Source of the DNA: Andrena cerasifolii
Lineage: Eukaryota > Arthropoda > Insecta > Hymenoptera > Andrenidae
NCBI RefSeq assembly: GCF_050908995.1
Contig: NC_135124.1
Location: forward strand, 9,362,001-9,426,000
DNA length: 64,000 bases
Direction of reading: 5' to 3'
Shown here: in pieces, positions 50,771 through 62,800 of the stretch
Layout: every line of letters starts with the position of its first letter
How positions within the stretch are numbered: position 1 is the stretch's first letter
Translations under genes and position numbers: made by a program
Notes under the pieces: generated by a model
Databases searched by the model: none
What the model saw: the letters and a program-made list of their open reading frames with translations, nothing else
Told to the model about the DNA's origin: nothing

Positions 50771-51808
50771 TAGAGGAATCGTTATAAGAATGCAAACCTA
50801 ATTGAGTGGACTGGTAATTTTCAAGCTGAAAGGAGACTTCTAAGGTGAAACAGATTCCCATGGATTAAACATAGGCGAATAATAGAAATAAACAATGAAA
50901 AGAGAGCCCGTAATAAAGGGCTTGCAATTAGCGATTCCAAGAGGAAGAAAAATGGCAAATAATTGCAGAAAGATTAACGACTTTGTAAACCGCTCGTGGA
51001 CATCGGTAAGTAGAAACTCGGATAGACTTTTACGGAATGTGAGAGAACCTGGGAGGCTGGCGGAACAATCAACGGCTAATATACTCTAAACAGGCAGAAG
51101 CTTAATTTACAAATGTAACGGCGTTCGTAACGAAACAATCCAACGACTTTCAGCAAAATCCGATACGCGGCCACACCCCTCCGCGTTCACAGACCCTACT
51201 ATTCGCGCGGCTTCCTCTTCCGTCGATTTCTCGTAATATTCCTCTGTCCCCCGACAAGAAACAACTTGTTAAACGACGCGCGCTACGTCGCGACTCCCTC
51301 ATTCCCATCGTTCTCTTTCCCTGTCGCGCTGTTCCCACTTCCAAGCTGTTCCATCGGTAGGACATAAAAAAAAAAAATACATACGGCTCGAATCTATAAC
51401 CTCCTCTTTTTTGAAGTCGGTTAAAAACGGTACATCAGGTTCGCTCCCGTGATTTCTCTCGTCGCAGCGTTCGATCGCTATTAACGCTCGTGTCTTTATA
51501 AATCTTGTGTATAATAAAGATCAATTACGCGCTATTACTTCATTCTTTTGGTAGATCGTTTTTCACCCCTCCCTCGTGTCACGTTTTTCCGTTTCTCCTG
51601 TATTATAATTTGTCTCTAGATCCATTCGTACGTCAATTAAGAATACTTTTATCCGTAGGAAAGAAAAGGGCGTACAATCGTCGTAGCCCTTACAATACGA
51701 TTATAACTATCTAAGTTTCTTTTCTCCCCGCCTCTCATCGGCAGAGCTCACGCTTCCGACCGAACTCTCCTCGTGTATATATATATACTTCTCTTGCTGC
51801 TCGCTCGG

Positions 51809-51870
51809 TAATAATAATGGTAATAATAATAATCGTAATAATGATAATAATAATACAATAATAGTAGTAG
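51809..51870. repeat. AAT/ATG trinucleotide microsatellite
   Basis: An interrupted run of AAT units with GGT, CGT and GAT variants. A similar, looser stretch occurs around 48085-48155. Confidence 0.8.
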
Positions 51871-52499
51871 TCGTTAACGTGTAATGATAATCGTATAGTA
51901 ACAATGGTAATAAATCAATAATCGTTCATATTTTTTTGTATTTTATACAACAATCACACGTAGAAGCGACGAATTAGAGTAGTAGAAATAACTATTCCTT
52001 AACTTTAATTTATGTTTATATTTATATTTATAATATAGTATCTGCAATATATTAAATCGTTTTCTTTCTTTCTTCTTCAATTTCCCCTCACCCTACTCCG
52101 CCTCGTCTCTATGTCGTATCAATATACATACGCGGTAGGTCGCGGTGCAGGCGCGCGCGCGCGCACGTTCGTGGACGCGCGCTTTCGAGCGCGTTTTCGA
52201 ATCGGGGAGGCCGCGCCTTCGCGAGCGATCGCGACTCCAATCGACTCGACGTTCGATTCTCCGTAACGATAGATATCCTTAAGTGAAATTCGCGAGTCGT
52301 AAGTCAAATTCAACGGACTCAAGTTCCCTAATCACGGGCACAGAAAGTTTCTAATAAAGCGTAGACATTGGATGTTCCTAATTCGAAACAGGGTGAACGA
52401 GAACAGACTAGTAAATGAAATTCATGGGAGAATTGGGATGTGGAACACGGTTCCCGACGAGTTCCAGCCACCTTCAAAGACTACGCACAGGTATTTAGC

Positions 52500-52669
52500 C
52501 AGGGCCGGCTTTAGCAGATTGCCACCCCGGGCTAGATTATCGCGGCGCCCATTCAAGGGTCCGAAAATCAATTAGCAGTTTTCTGCTTAACGAATCCAAA
52601 CGGATATAAATGAATGAACGCGTACAGATTTGCCGCCCCGGGCGTTGCCCTGCTTTAAAGCCGGCCCTG
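52500..52669. mobile_element. hAT-like MITE with perfect 8-base target-site duplication
   Basis: A 170-base element with perfect 14-base inverted ends, CAGGGCCGGCTTTA. It is flanked by identical 8-base direct repeats TATTTAGC at 52492-52499 and 52670-52677. Ends starting CAGGG and 8-base duplications define the hAT superfamily. It encodes no transposase, so it must have been mobilised in trans. The intact duplication suggests a recent insertion. Confidence 0.9.
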
Positions 52670-53190
52670 TATTTAGCGTCGAGCAGAACGTGAACGAAAA
52701 CGCGCGTGCACCCTTTTCGCGCGTCCGCACGCGCGCGCACCCATGTACATGTTATAACATATATATTTATTTATATGTATATATATATATAACAAGATGG
52801 CAAAAATGTTCCTCCGATTTCTCCCGCGTGCAGATGAAGACACTATCCCCCTCCCTCCGATCATCTCTCTCTCTCTCATCCACCTGAATCTTCGTAATTC
52901 CCATAGGTATCCGTCGATTTCACTCGATTTACTCCCTCGTAAGTCGATATTTAGCAATAGAGGATGTACGAACGTGTAGAAAGATTTATCTCGTGTTTAA
53001 TGAAGGTTTAAATTCGACAAAAAGGTTTACGATCGCGGATCACCCAGGTCCCCCTTCCCGCCGTCCCCCACCTACCCCTCGTCGTCCCACCCGCGATAAT
53101 ATAATATACGTCACTTATCGGGCGCGCCGCGACTCTTCTCGTCCGTCTTCTTCTTCGACGAACACCGGAAGTGGACCGATCGATCGATAT

Positions 53191-53240
53191 ACATACATCT
53201 ATATATATATATAAATATATATATAAATATAATATATATA
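53191..53240. repeat. TA-rich microsatellite
   Basis: Alternating TA with occasional A or T interruptions across about 50 bases. Confidence 0.75.
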
Positions 53241-53651
53241 ACGCCCTGTGCATCAGACAACGCAAAAAAACGGAGGTGCACGACGATGGTCGTTACAATT
53301 CACTCGTATCTCGCTCCACTTCGCCTCCTCTCCCATCTCTATCCGGCTCGTCCGTCCGCTTCGGCGAGTCCGGTCATCTCTGTGGCTGGCTCGCCGTTCC
53401 CATCGTTCCTCCCCAATCCGTCCGTTTCCTTCGTTTCTTTCGGGCGTTATGCGCACTCGGGGACTCGAGATCGACTAGTAAAACGAAATTTAAAGCGCGC
53501 CGGCGGTGCGCGCGTCGCGGCGCCGATTTTACGCGCCACGCCAGCCGCGAAATTGCCTTACGACGATGAGGTAACAACGTTTGAAGATCGCTCTTCTCTC
53601 CCTCGGACAATCGCGCGCGATTCTCTCTCTCTCACTCTCTTTCTCTCACTT

Positions 53652-53652
<1 letters not shown>

Positions 53653-53687
<35 letters not shown>
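53653..53687. repeat. (CT)n microsatellite
   Basis: About 17 uninterrupted CT units, preceded by some 35 bases of interrupted CT. Long open frames reported over this stretch are artefacts of the repeat. Confidence 0.9.
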
Positions 53688-53689
<2 letters not shown>

Positions 53690-53850
53690 CCTCTGCTGCT
53701 CGTGTGTCTGTATCTGTGTGCTCGTTTAAATACTTCTGGCGACTAAGAATTTCCTTCCTCGGCCTATCTGTTTAAAACGTACTTCATTATTTCTTTTCTC
53801 TGGAATATATAAGTGTACGCGTGGGTACGGTGTCTGTAAGTATATCGAGA

Positions 53851-53899
53851 TGTGTATGCGTGTGCGTGTGTGTGTTTGTGTGTGTGTGTGTGTGTGTGT
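53851..53899. repeat. (TG)n microsatellite
   Basis: TG repeats with a few interruptions, about 50 bases long. Confidence 0.9.
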
Positions 53900-54935
53900 C
53901 GTGTTCGAGCGCGCGCACGCTCACGGATGTACATGGAATATGTCTCGGTAGCGTCGTTGCGAGAGTCGAGAACGATAAATTAGAAGAAAAAAGAGTTACA
54001 TGGAAGATTGTTCTCTGTACAGCGACTATCGTACGAACTAAATATATACGTGGTAGCCGACGTGCCGGCGCCCATCTTCATCTCGGCGTCCGTGGCCACG
54101 GGTGCCACCTCACCGCCCCGTCCGCTCGCCCGTGCAGCCTCTTCCTTTCCGGGTCTTCCGTTCTTCTGCGCCGGTTCACCGCGTTCCTCCTGTTCCACGT
54201 CCACCGCCGCCCTCGTCGATGCCCAGCACCGACCCCAGGGGAACACCTTTCCACTCCATTTCCCTTGGACATCCTCCTCGATCCTCCTCTTCCGCGTGCT
54301 TCTCAGGGATGTATGATAGCCTGTTCTGCCCTTTGTCGTTACTTGTTGCTGCTGCGTGCTATTATCGGCGTCACTATTCTCCTCGTCTCCTCGTCTCCTT
54401 TCTCCTTTCCTCTTCTTCTCCCCTGCAGTCGTTATTATTATTAAATCCAGCGACCCCTTCCCACGGAACTCTGCATTAGGTGATCAACGACATTCTACGT
54501 TATCGAACATTAATCTTCCTTCCTTGTAGTTGCCGTTGCTTCTCCTCCTTTCTATATTCGACGGTTATTACGCCGTGAATTTGTCAATTTCCCCAGACTT
54601 TTCCAGACTACTTCGTTCCAGTAACAACTTCAATTATCTTCAATGTTGATTTCAATCTCGACGAGGACAGAACAAAGCTTCCCAAGTGACTCAGGCTCCT
54701 CTTTCCAAGCTAGACACCACCTCTCGCCAATAAGTACGCCGAGCAGGTACCGGAGCGAGTTGAAAGATGCCAAAATGATTCCGCAGCCTTCCTCCCGTTC
54801 TTGTCACGCTCGGTGCTGACCAAGCGTGCCCGCGCGTGCACGTGTCGACAGACGAGTGGACACGTGCACGCGGTTAATTATATATGTATTTATCCATCCA
54901 CCCGGATGAGCCATAGCCTCGCCTGCTTCTACCCC

Positions 54936-54987
54936 GTGTGTGTATCGCTGTGTGTGTGTATGTGTGTGTGTGTTGTGTGTGTGTGTA
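54936..54987. repeat. (TG)n microsatellite, second tract
   Basis: A second interrupted TG tract, 130 bases downstream of the CaMKII stop codon in the gene's direction. It probably lies in its 3' untranslated region, where TG tracts can bind RNA-binding proteins such as CELF/Bruno. Confidence 0.85.
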
Positions 54988-55116
54988 GTTTGCTAGCGTG
55001 TTGGTTGCACGGCTCGTTCGTTCCACGCGTCGAGGTGACGAGCCACCACCGACACATCGGCCCATCATCTTCTTCCGCTTCCGCTACTTCCTCTCACCTT
55101 TCCCCCGCCGAACGGT

Positions 55117-58100
55117 TTACTTCTGATTGAAGGCGAACGGCGACGGGCCCGTCACTGAGCTCCGATGGAAATGCACGTTCTGCCATTTGTTGTCCCTCTT
55201 GTGCCACACGCGGCTCTCCTCCGTCTGCTGAGTGTGCGCTACCCCTTGTCTGCAACATCACACCGGATTCGTGTACACGGCCGGACAGAACACTCCACTC
55301 TAAAACACCCTGGCGTACCAAACACGCGTGCCCTAGCTGCGAAACACCTGGGATTCTTGGGTGACGGTACCATTGACGCACCCAGATGAGGCCCAAGAAA
55401 AGAAAACTCGACTTTATCCTTTAAATAAATTTTTCTAATCACCTAATGAATTTTATTGAATTTCCTCCCAAGATTAATATGGTTTTTCGATTGCAGACAA
55501 TCCTGCGTCTAGTTCAATAGCTGTCTACCGTTTCCGCCTCTTTTGTTGCAGCAGTGCACTGAGCGCCACGTAAAATTCGAACCATTATAGAAAAATGAAA
55601 AAAAAAGTTTTTATATCCTTGAAGAAATAATAAGGAAAGACCATAAAGTTTTTTTTAACTGCAAGTTGTATACTTTTTTGAAGAAAAAAAATCCTAAAGA
55701 TCACCTATTTTTCGAGCGTTTTGAATAAATAAATTCTAAGTGCGGGTCCTGAGTGCGCCAGTGAACAGTACAGGCGTGCCAAGCGACAGTGAGGGTCCGC
55801 AAACAGAAGAGGAAGACCTCACTGTTCCTCGACACACCTGTACGTGTTCTGAGTGCTGACTCGGAGTCACGTTATTACTGCTGGATATTGCAAGCTGATT
55901 TCCAAGAATCCCAGGACGATGCAGAACGATACGCTCACCTTTGCCTTGCAAGCACAGTCAATACCGAAGGGAAGGGAGGAAATGGCGACAGGGCAACAAG
56001 GGGAACAACTTTGGACACCATCAAGTACACTCGTCACGTTCCAATTACACGTCAGACACACCCAAATGCATTCTGTCGTTTTGCACATCTCGTAGGCACT
56101 GTTATTTACACTGCAGATGCATCCAAGAGCTTTAGGAAAGCCTCAGGCATCGAGATATTCCATAAACACAGCCCCAATTATCCGTCACCATTCGCAGATT
56201 AAAAGCAACACTCTCCAATCGAATCTACGGAACGCTCTACGGTCGATCGAGGTTGTCCTGAATGAATGCAACTCACTTGTCCATGTACTGCGTCAGCCTG
56301 ACGTACGCGATGCACGCTGCGTCCTCCCCAAGGAGGTGCACGTGTGGATTCAGGATCGTCGTGTTCACGGCCTTGCAGTTCTTCCCCAGGACTGCTTGGT
56401 GATTGGAAAAGGGAAACACTCTGTTATTCGAGGGTCTGCGAGCTTCGTCGCGCACCGCTGAGCCTCTCAACGGACACGGGAACGAAGAACAAGGGGAGGG
56501 AAACGGTAGCGGGAGAACGTTCTGACTCGATCCAGAAACTCGCGAGCGTTCGACGAAACATACAATTAAAAAGAAAATGTAGGAACCGACAGAGAGAATT
56601 GTCGTCCTTCCTCGCACCGAACGAACAAACCATTGGCCACAGACTTCGTAATAGAAACCAGTTAATAAGGCTAATAATCAATTTTTCTTCAGCGTGTGAT
56701 ATATCAATCGAAAGCTGCTCTCTTTATCTATAAACTAAAAATGTTACGCCGCGTTTACTTGACTGATTCTCAAAAAACGGAAGTACGAATCAGACTCTGC
56801 ACAGTGGAGGTACACTTGGCGGTGCTGGATAATCGATCTATAGGTTCGTTCTTGTTTTAATGCAAGGGATTGTCAGTGGCGTGAGGTTTCGGTCGTTCGG
56901 TGACTTTTTCTGCAACTTGGAACCAATAAATCAGACGAAGGTGCAATAAGAAGCTGGGTCGACATCAACGCGAGCAGTCCGAGAGGACGAAAGGACGCAT
57001 TCGATCGGAGATTTCAACGGCGGGAGGGGATAGGTCGCGTAAAATCAACTTCTTCCCACGTGTGATCGGTTAAAAAACGATTCAGAGAATGCTCTTTAGT
57101 TGGAACGAATGGGGGCCGGATTTTTTCGAAGGATACGGCGGAGCATGCAGCAGCAGGCCGGGAGGAAAATTAAAACGGAAAACGGCAGAACGTAGACACA
57201 AGAAGGGTGCAGTGGTTGGAGACGCGGTGACGACGGGCGCGGCTACGGCTTAACAGTGATGCAAATGATTCATAATTACCATTATCAAAGTAAAATTTGT
57301 GGAAATCCATTCCCTCGACTAAATTACCTAGAGCCTCCGGCTCGAACGCGGTCAGGTGTGGATCACAGATTTTCCTGCAAGCGTAAACGCCGTTAGAACC
57401 ACCGTCTTCTTTTTCTATAACCTCTGCGAGGCATGGTGGGAACAATTAACGGGATGCGGGAACAATTCAATCGCTGATAAATATAATAAATATAATTCTG
57501 TATTTTCAGAGAGGTAAAGGAAATCGTTGATCGAACTCGAGTTTAAATCTGCTCTATGCTCAGGGTGGAACCTCTGTTAACGCTTTGAGAGTAGGGCTAG
57601 AACTATTTGTCGAATTATTCGGTATTCGAGTATTCGAATACTTCAGTTGCTGAATTATTTGGCGAATATAATTCGAATATCCAAGTATTCGAATACTATT
57701 CGAATATTTAAGTATTCGAATACTGATGTATTCGAATAGTATTCGAATAATAACATTCGAATACTCAAATATTCGAATATTAAATTATTCGAATACTCAA
57801 ATATTCGAATATTAAATTATTCGAATACTCAAATATTCGAATATTAAATTATTCGAATACACAAATATTCGAATATTAAATTATTCGAATAGTCCCAGCC
57901 CTATTTGAGAGGCGTAGTTCATATTTTCTGTAAAGCATCTGAAAGTATTATTTATTAAGCAAAACTTTCTTCACAGTAGCGATCGTTAGGAAAAGTCTGA
58001 TCGGCTTGGAGGAGCAGTTTTAAAAAATAAGCCACTCAAAGTGTTAATAGTGTTGTTCAAGCTATCGACGTGAGTCAGTCCCTTTGAATTTAATATTTCA

Positions 58101-59821
58101 AGTGATGATATCTTTACGTGTACGCGTGGTAGCATAATTTTTTTACACTGCCAACTGTTCGCCACTTACGTGTACGCCTCGAAATCGCCAGTGTTGATGC
58201 TCTCGATCAGCTGCTCGGTCATCTTGATGATCTCCTGACGGCGTGCTGGAATCGTCAACACATTATCGATCAGTTTGAAGCGCGCGATCGGCACGCCCGA
58301 TCGTTCGATCAACGATCCAGGCTCATACCGACACATCGTACGGCACAACAGTCACATGCACGAATCTTTATCAACTTCTACGTCCTACGCCAAAGACTCT
58401 CTTATACTGATTACCCATTGGAGTCGATCTCAAAAGAAAAAACAAAAAGGAAGCAGCGTTACCATCGCGGGACATCCAATAAAATTCTATCAAATAATCC
58501 TTTACTCTTCTCAGATGTATTTTCTATAGAAAAATCTACTCGATTCAATCGGACTCCAATGACACGATCCTCAAATGATCCTCATCTATCAGTATTTTTT
58601 TTTTAAATTATCCATAGAGTACGCAGAAAAATATTGATATAAACAGCGACTCGTATCCAGAAGCAATTAGCACCCAGGAATATTGAAATAATTAACGCTT
58701 TATAAACACAGAGCATTTGAGGATCGAATTTCGTCGACGACAAACCTCCTCTTCCCATTCGACCGGTCATCGCACCGATTTTCAGAGAGACATCCACGTA
58801 TCATCTTTGGAAAGGCTTCGATTTTTGTGATAAGAGAAAATTGGCGCGATTGAAGTCGACCGGAAAGGAGGAGGAGTGTCTCGTCGTTGGTCGCGTCGTT
58901 CGAATCAACGTCAGATTTAATTGCTCTTTTTTTTGCGTTGCAAGATTGTTATCCGATGCAGCGATTCGATTACCGACGCGTCAGCGACGAGACGGGGAAC
59001 CCGAGAAGCAGTTCCCCAGTCGCCGCGACGAGGAAAATCAAAATTCATATCGTTAAAAAATGACACGGATCTTGCCCCTCTGTGAAACAAATAACAAATT
59101 AATCCCTTACATCATCCCCCATTGTAACACAATCTCCATGTATCCAAAACTGTTCAAATCTTCCCCTCAAATTTCTCCAACCCCCATAACCCCGTTACCT
59201 TCCTCCAAACATTATTCTACCATTACCCAATTTCCATATACCTACAAACGCAATCCCAACCGAATACGAATAATTTCCCCGATCCCCCGGCGTCCCGTCG
59301 AAACGAGCCGGGCTTTCGTGGAAAAATACCTGGTCTCGTGCGCGATATCCCAATTCTTTCAATCTTTCAGAGATCCTTAAAAATAGCAACGGATTCCAAT
59401 CGTGCCCTCCCTGGACATTTTTCCCCCGGGTGCGAGAAGCAAATGAAAAAATAATAAAAGAAGATCCGCGGCGAGAGTCTGGTTGCCCGGAGCCGGGCGC
59501 GAAACGAAAAATCGAATCGCGGGGGAGGGTCGACCGCTCGATGGATCGTTTCGGTTCGCCGACCGCGACCACCACCAATGTATCAGCGATCGTCAGCTGC
59601 AGAGCCGTAAACTACCCCTACTGCGCGCCGTAGCGAGACAACAAAATTTACATTACGCCGGGCCGGCGTGCATCGAACGGAAACGAGAGCGCCGGTTTCC
59701 GTTCGGCGGGTTTTCGTCACGATTCACGTGAGCACAGTGTTTCGTTACCTGAGCACTGGGAGTTGGTCGATAGCTGGCTGCAGGTCTTGATAGGACACAC
59801 GATTCTTATTTCTACAAGCAA

Positions 59822-59859
<38 letters not shown>

Positions 59860-62800
59860 CACATATATATATATAGACACCCTCTTTGTTTCTTTCTTTT
59901 CTTTTTTTCGCGTTATGCACGGTAGTTTCGAATAGATCAGCGAAGTTTCTTATAGCGGAGGCGGGAGGATGGTTTCTTGCGATGGCCGAAGCGGTTTTCG
60001 GTCGGCAGGAGATTAAGCTCCGCGGAGGATTACTTTTTTTTCTGCTATCGAAGATGCTCGCGAAAGAAGAGAGATCTTCCTTCTTTCTTTTTCGTTCTTT
60101 TGATATCTCGGTCCGCGGTTTTCTTTCGACTCGTCGAGTGGAGGAAGTCGAAAGAAAATTCGGCCGTTCGTGCGGAAACGTCGCGGAGCTTAATCCCCAG
60201 CGAGCGGCGTAAGAGGATTAACCGTCTCCTCCGGTTCCATCTCGTCCTTATTACGCTTTTCTCCCTTCTTCTTGTCCCCGCCGTTGGCTTCTGTAATTGT
60301 CTTTAACGATCTCGAAGATCTCGCCAGGGATCCTCGAAAGGGAAACTTGCTCGGCAGTCCGCGTCGCAGCCGAGGCGGACCAGGGGGCGCGCGTCGATTT
60401 TACGCTGTGCGTCGAAATCGAATCGCAGTTCAGCCTGGGTGATGGATGTTAAAGAACGTGGGAGTGGCGGTTTTTCGATGACTACTTTGAAGGCGTATCG
60501 ATATTCATGGCGAATCGTTCCTGTTTCCCTTTCGATTCCACTCGGAGGCGTTCGATTCTTCAGCAAGCGCGAGATTAGCTTGGCCGTGGAAGTTACGTTC
60601 GTTGCTAGTAGTCGAAACGACCATTTTGCGTACGTTCACTGTAAGCGATGCACACGTTACGACGCACAGAATGTTTCGCTGCTGTGATTGTGGTAGGCTT
60701 TTTCTGAATATTTCGCGATATCGTCCGTGGGGTCTTTGGGACGCCACAAATTGGTACGCGGTTCTGAAATATCCTCGCTGCAAATGATTTTGAGGAGAGT
60801 TTACCTGTGAGCTGCAGAAAGGTGCAGCAAGCGGAGTAAGTGGTATTGGATCGTTTATGGCTAGACGCTTCCTTCTCGCGGTACAATAGCGGTTACAGCT
60901 CTTCAGAACTTCCAATATGCGTTTCCTTACGAAACTTATTCCCTGTGAAAGCTTCAATTTTCAAAGTGGTGCCGTGGTGTTTGAGGAAATTCGAAGACTT
61001 TTATGTCGATTATATGATGCGTCTGGCTATAAAGTCTTGTATCACTTAGAAGCTTTTTAGTTCTTCCTTTTATTACGAATTAATAAAAATTTTCGGTTCA
61101 CCTTTTAAAAGGTACAATATTTTATATCATCTGGTTCTTGGGGCTCTTTTACAGAAGCCGGTATAAAAAGAAGCGACACCCATGTCGCGAATGTATTCGC
61201 TAAAAGCTAACCGCAATCCACTCGATGAAACATTCTGTATTAATAATTCCCTCGATGCGTTACAGGGTGCTCGAGAATAAATGAAAAACAACAACGAGAT
61301 GACACTACAAACGAGACAGATAGCTTTACTGCATCATCTCAACGACGAAAATAATGTTTTCTCAATGGCCAACCAGTCGCGAGAAGCGTACAACGAACAT
61401 TACGAATACTGGAAGCCTTGCGCTGTTACAATTCGTGACTGCGCGCAAGATTGGCCCATGGTCTTTGTAAATGCCAAATGGAATGCACCAGGTTCTTACT
61501 AAACGACTCTCTATCAGCGAACTAGCGCAATTTAATATCGTGTTAACTACGAAGCCTGTCCGGCGATTCCTCCCTTCTGCGTTTCACACGGCACACGATG
61601 TTCTTGGGTCGTCGGAGTGTTTTCTTTATTTAATTCCGTTGACAACTGTTCTTGCGCCTACACATCGATTACAGACGTGGACTTGTAGCGTTCTGCGTGG
61701 ACGAGAGAGCCTAATCAATATACCTACGCGACGCTCCACTGACCGAATAAAATACCATTTCTGGGTCATTAGTTAATTACACGCCTCGCAGCCGATAGTT
61801 TGGGAATCGCGGAACATTTGTCCGTTAATTACCAATAAATTCGAGCCGAATTTCAGTGGGAATTAATTGATACCTCATTGCATTTCCGCTTGCTAATACT
61901 AGCTGGTCTTCCGAAGCAAACAATCCAATTCGATTATTCCTTAAAAAATTCAGCTAACATCGGAGAATTTGGTACCGCAGAATATTCCAATAACAGACTC
62001 GACGCCAAGCTTTTTTTAAAAGAATACCACCTTCGTCTCTGAAATAGTATATTGCACCTTCCCAGTTCGATATCAAGAATCATTAAAGAAGCCGGTGAGA
62101 ATAGATTGAAAGATCAGCTGCCTTCTAAAAGAATTTCTATTCCACCCTCGAATTTAGTATTAACAGTTCGGTAGTGAGGAAATTAAACCAGACGACGCCT
62201 GGAAATGATATTTTACCGGCGTCTGCTTGCGTTTGCACTAAACTCTGCATTACACAATGCTGGACAAACAATGAAGGGACACACGTGGGCGATTCGCCGT
62301 GCGTTTTTTTTTTCAAATCCTTTGCAGTGAATCCTCTTGCTTGTACGTCGGCGATATTGTGCGTGTCGCCACGCGCGCGAGCGTACCGCCGCGTATCTCC
62401 CAACAACGACAACAGCAACGACAAACAACGGTAAGAACAGAAAAAAGAGAGAAGGTTCGTGCGAGAAGCAAAAGTCCAGAGACCGTTAATTACAAATGGA
62501 AATGCCCGTTTGTACGTCTAAAGTACCCGCAGGGTCCATCGATGCCGCGGAATCCCTGCGACGTTGTCCTGCTGGCCCCCTTGTCTGACCAAGATCGATA
62601 CTTACTACTTACGGCAGGCCGTCCGCCCGAAACAAAACCGTGACTACTTGGCGACTCGGCGCACGACACGACGGGCCACGTTGAAATGCACACAAGAAAA
62701 CGGATCGCTCCAGAACATATAATATATAATAATCCTTCGAGCGTTGAATTATATTGCTCGACTATTCGCGATGCTTTCATCTCGGAACGTCTACTTTTAC

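Larger units (their letters stand above)
42819..55116. other. 12-kb low-complexity region between DCAF6 and CaMKII stop codons
   Basis: The two genes converge here, so the region holds both 3' untranslated regions plus intergenic DNA. DCAF6 has an AATAAA at 43509-43514. The rest is rich in simple repeats (CT, TG, TA, GC, AAT and homopolymers) and contains two MITEs. Open frames of up to 179 codons occur but have no recognisable domain or splice context, apart from the weak candidate at 43917-44459. Part of the right half may be a long CaMKII 3' untranslated region; a minus-strand AATAAA lies at 52766-52771. Confidence 0.5.

Noticed and set aside
53286..53729. 147-codon frame rich in Leu and Ser
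   Set aside because: Its second half is a direct reading of the CT microsatellite.
53821..54444. 207-codon frame starting with Cys/Val repeats
   Set aside because: The first part is a reading of the TG microsatellite and the remainder is low-complexity.
61281..61502. Plus-strand 73-codon frame in the CaMKII intron
   Set aside because: It has an ATG start and balanced composition, but no family, no splice context and no neighbouring promoter; too short to claim.
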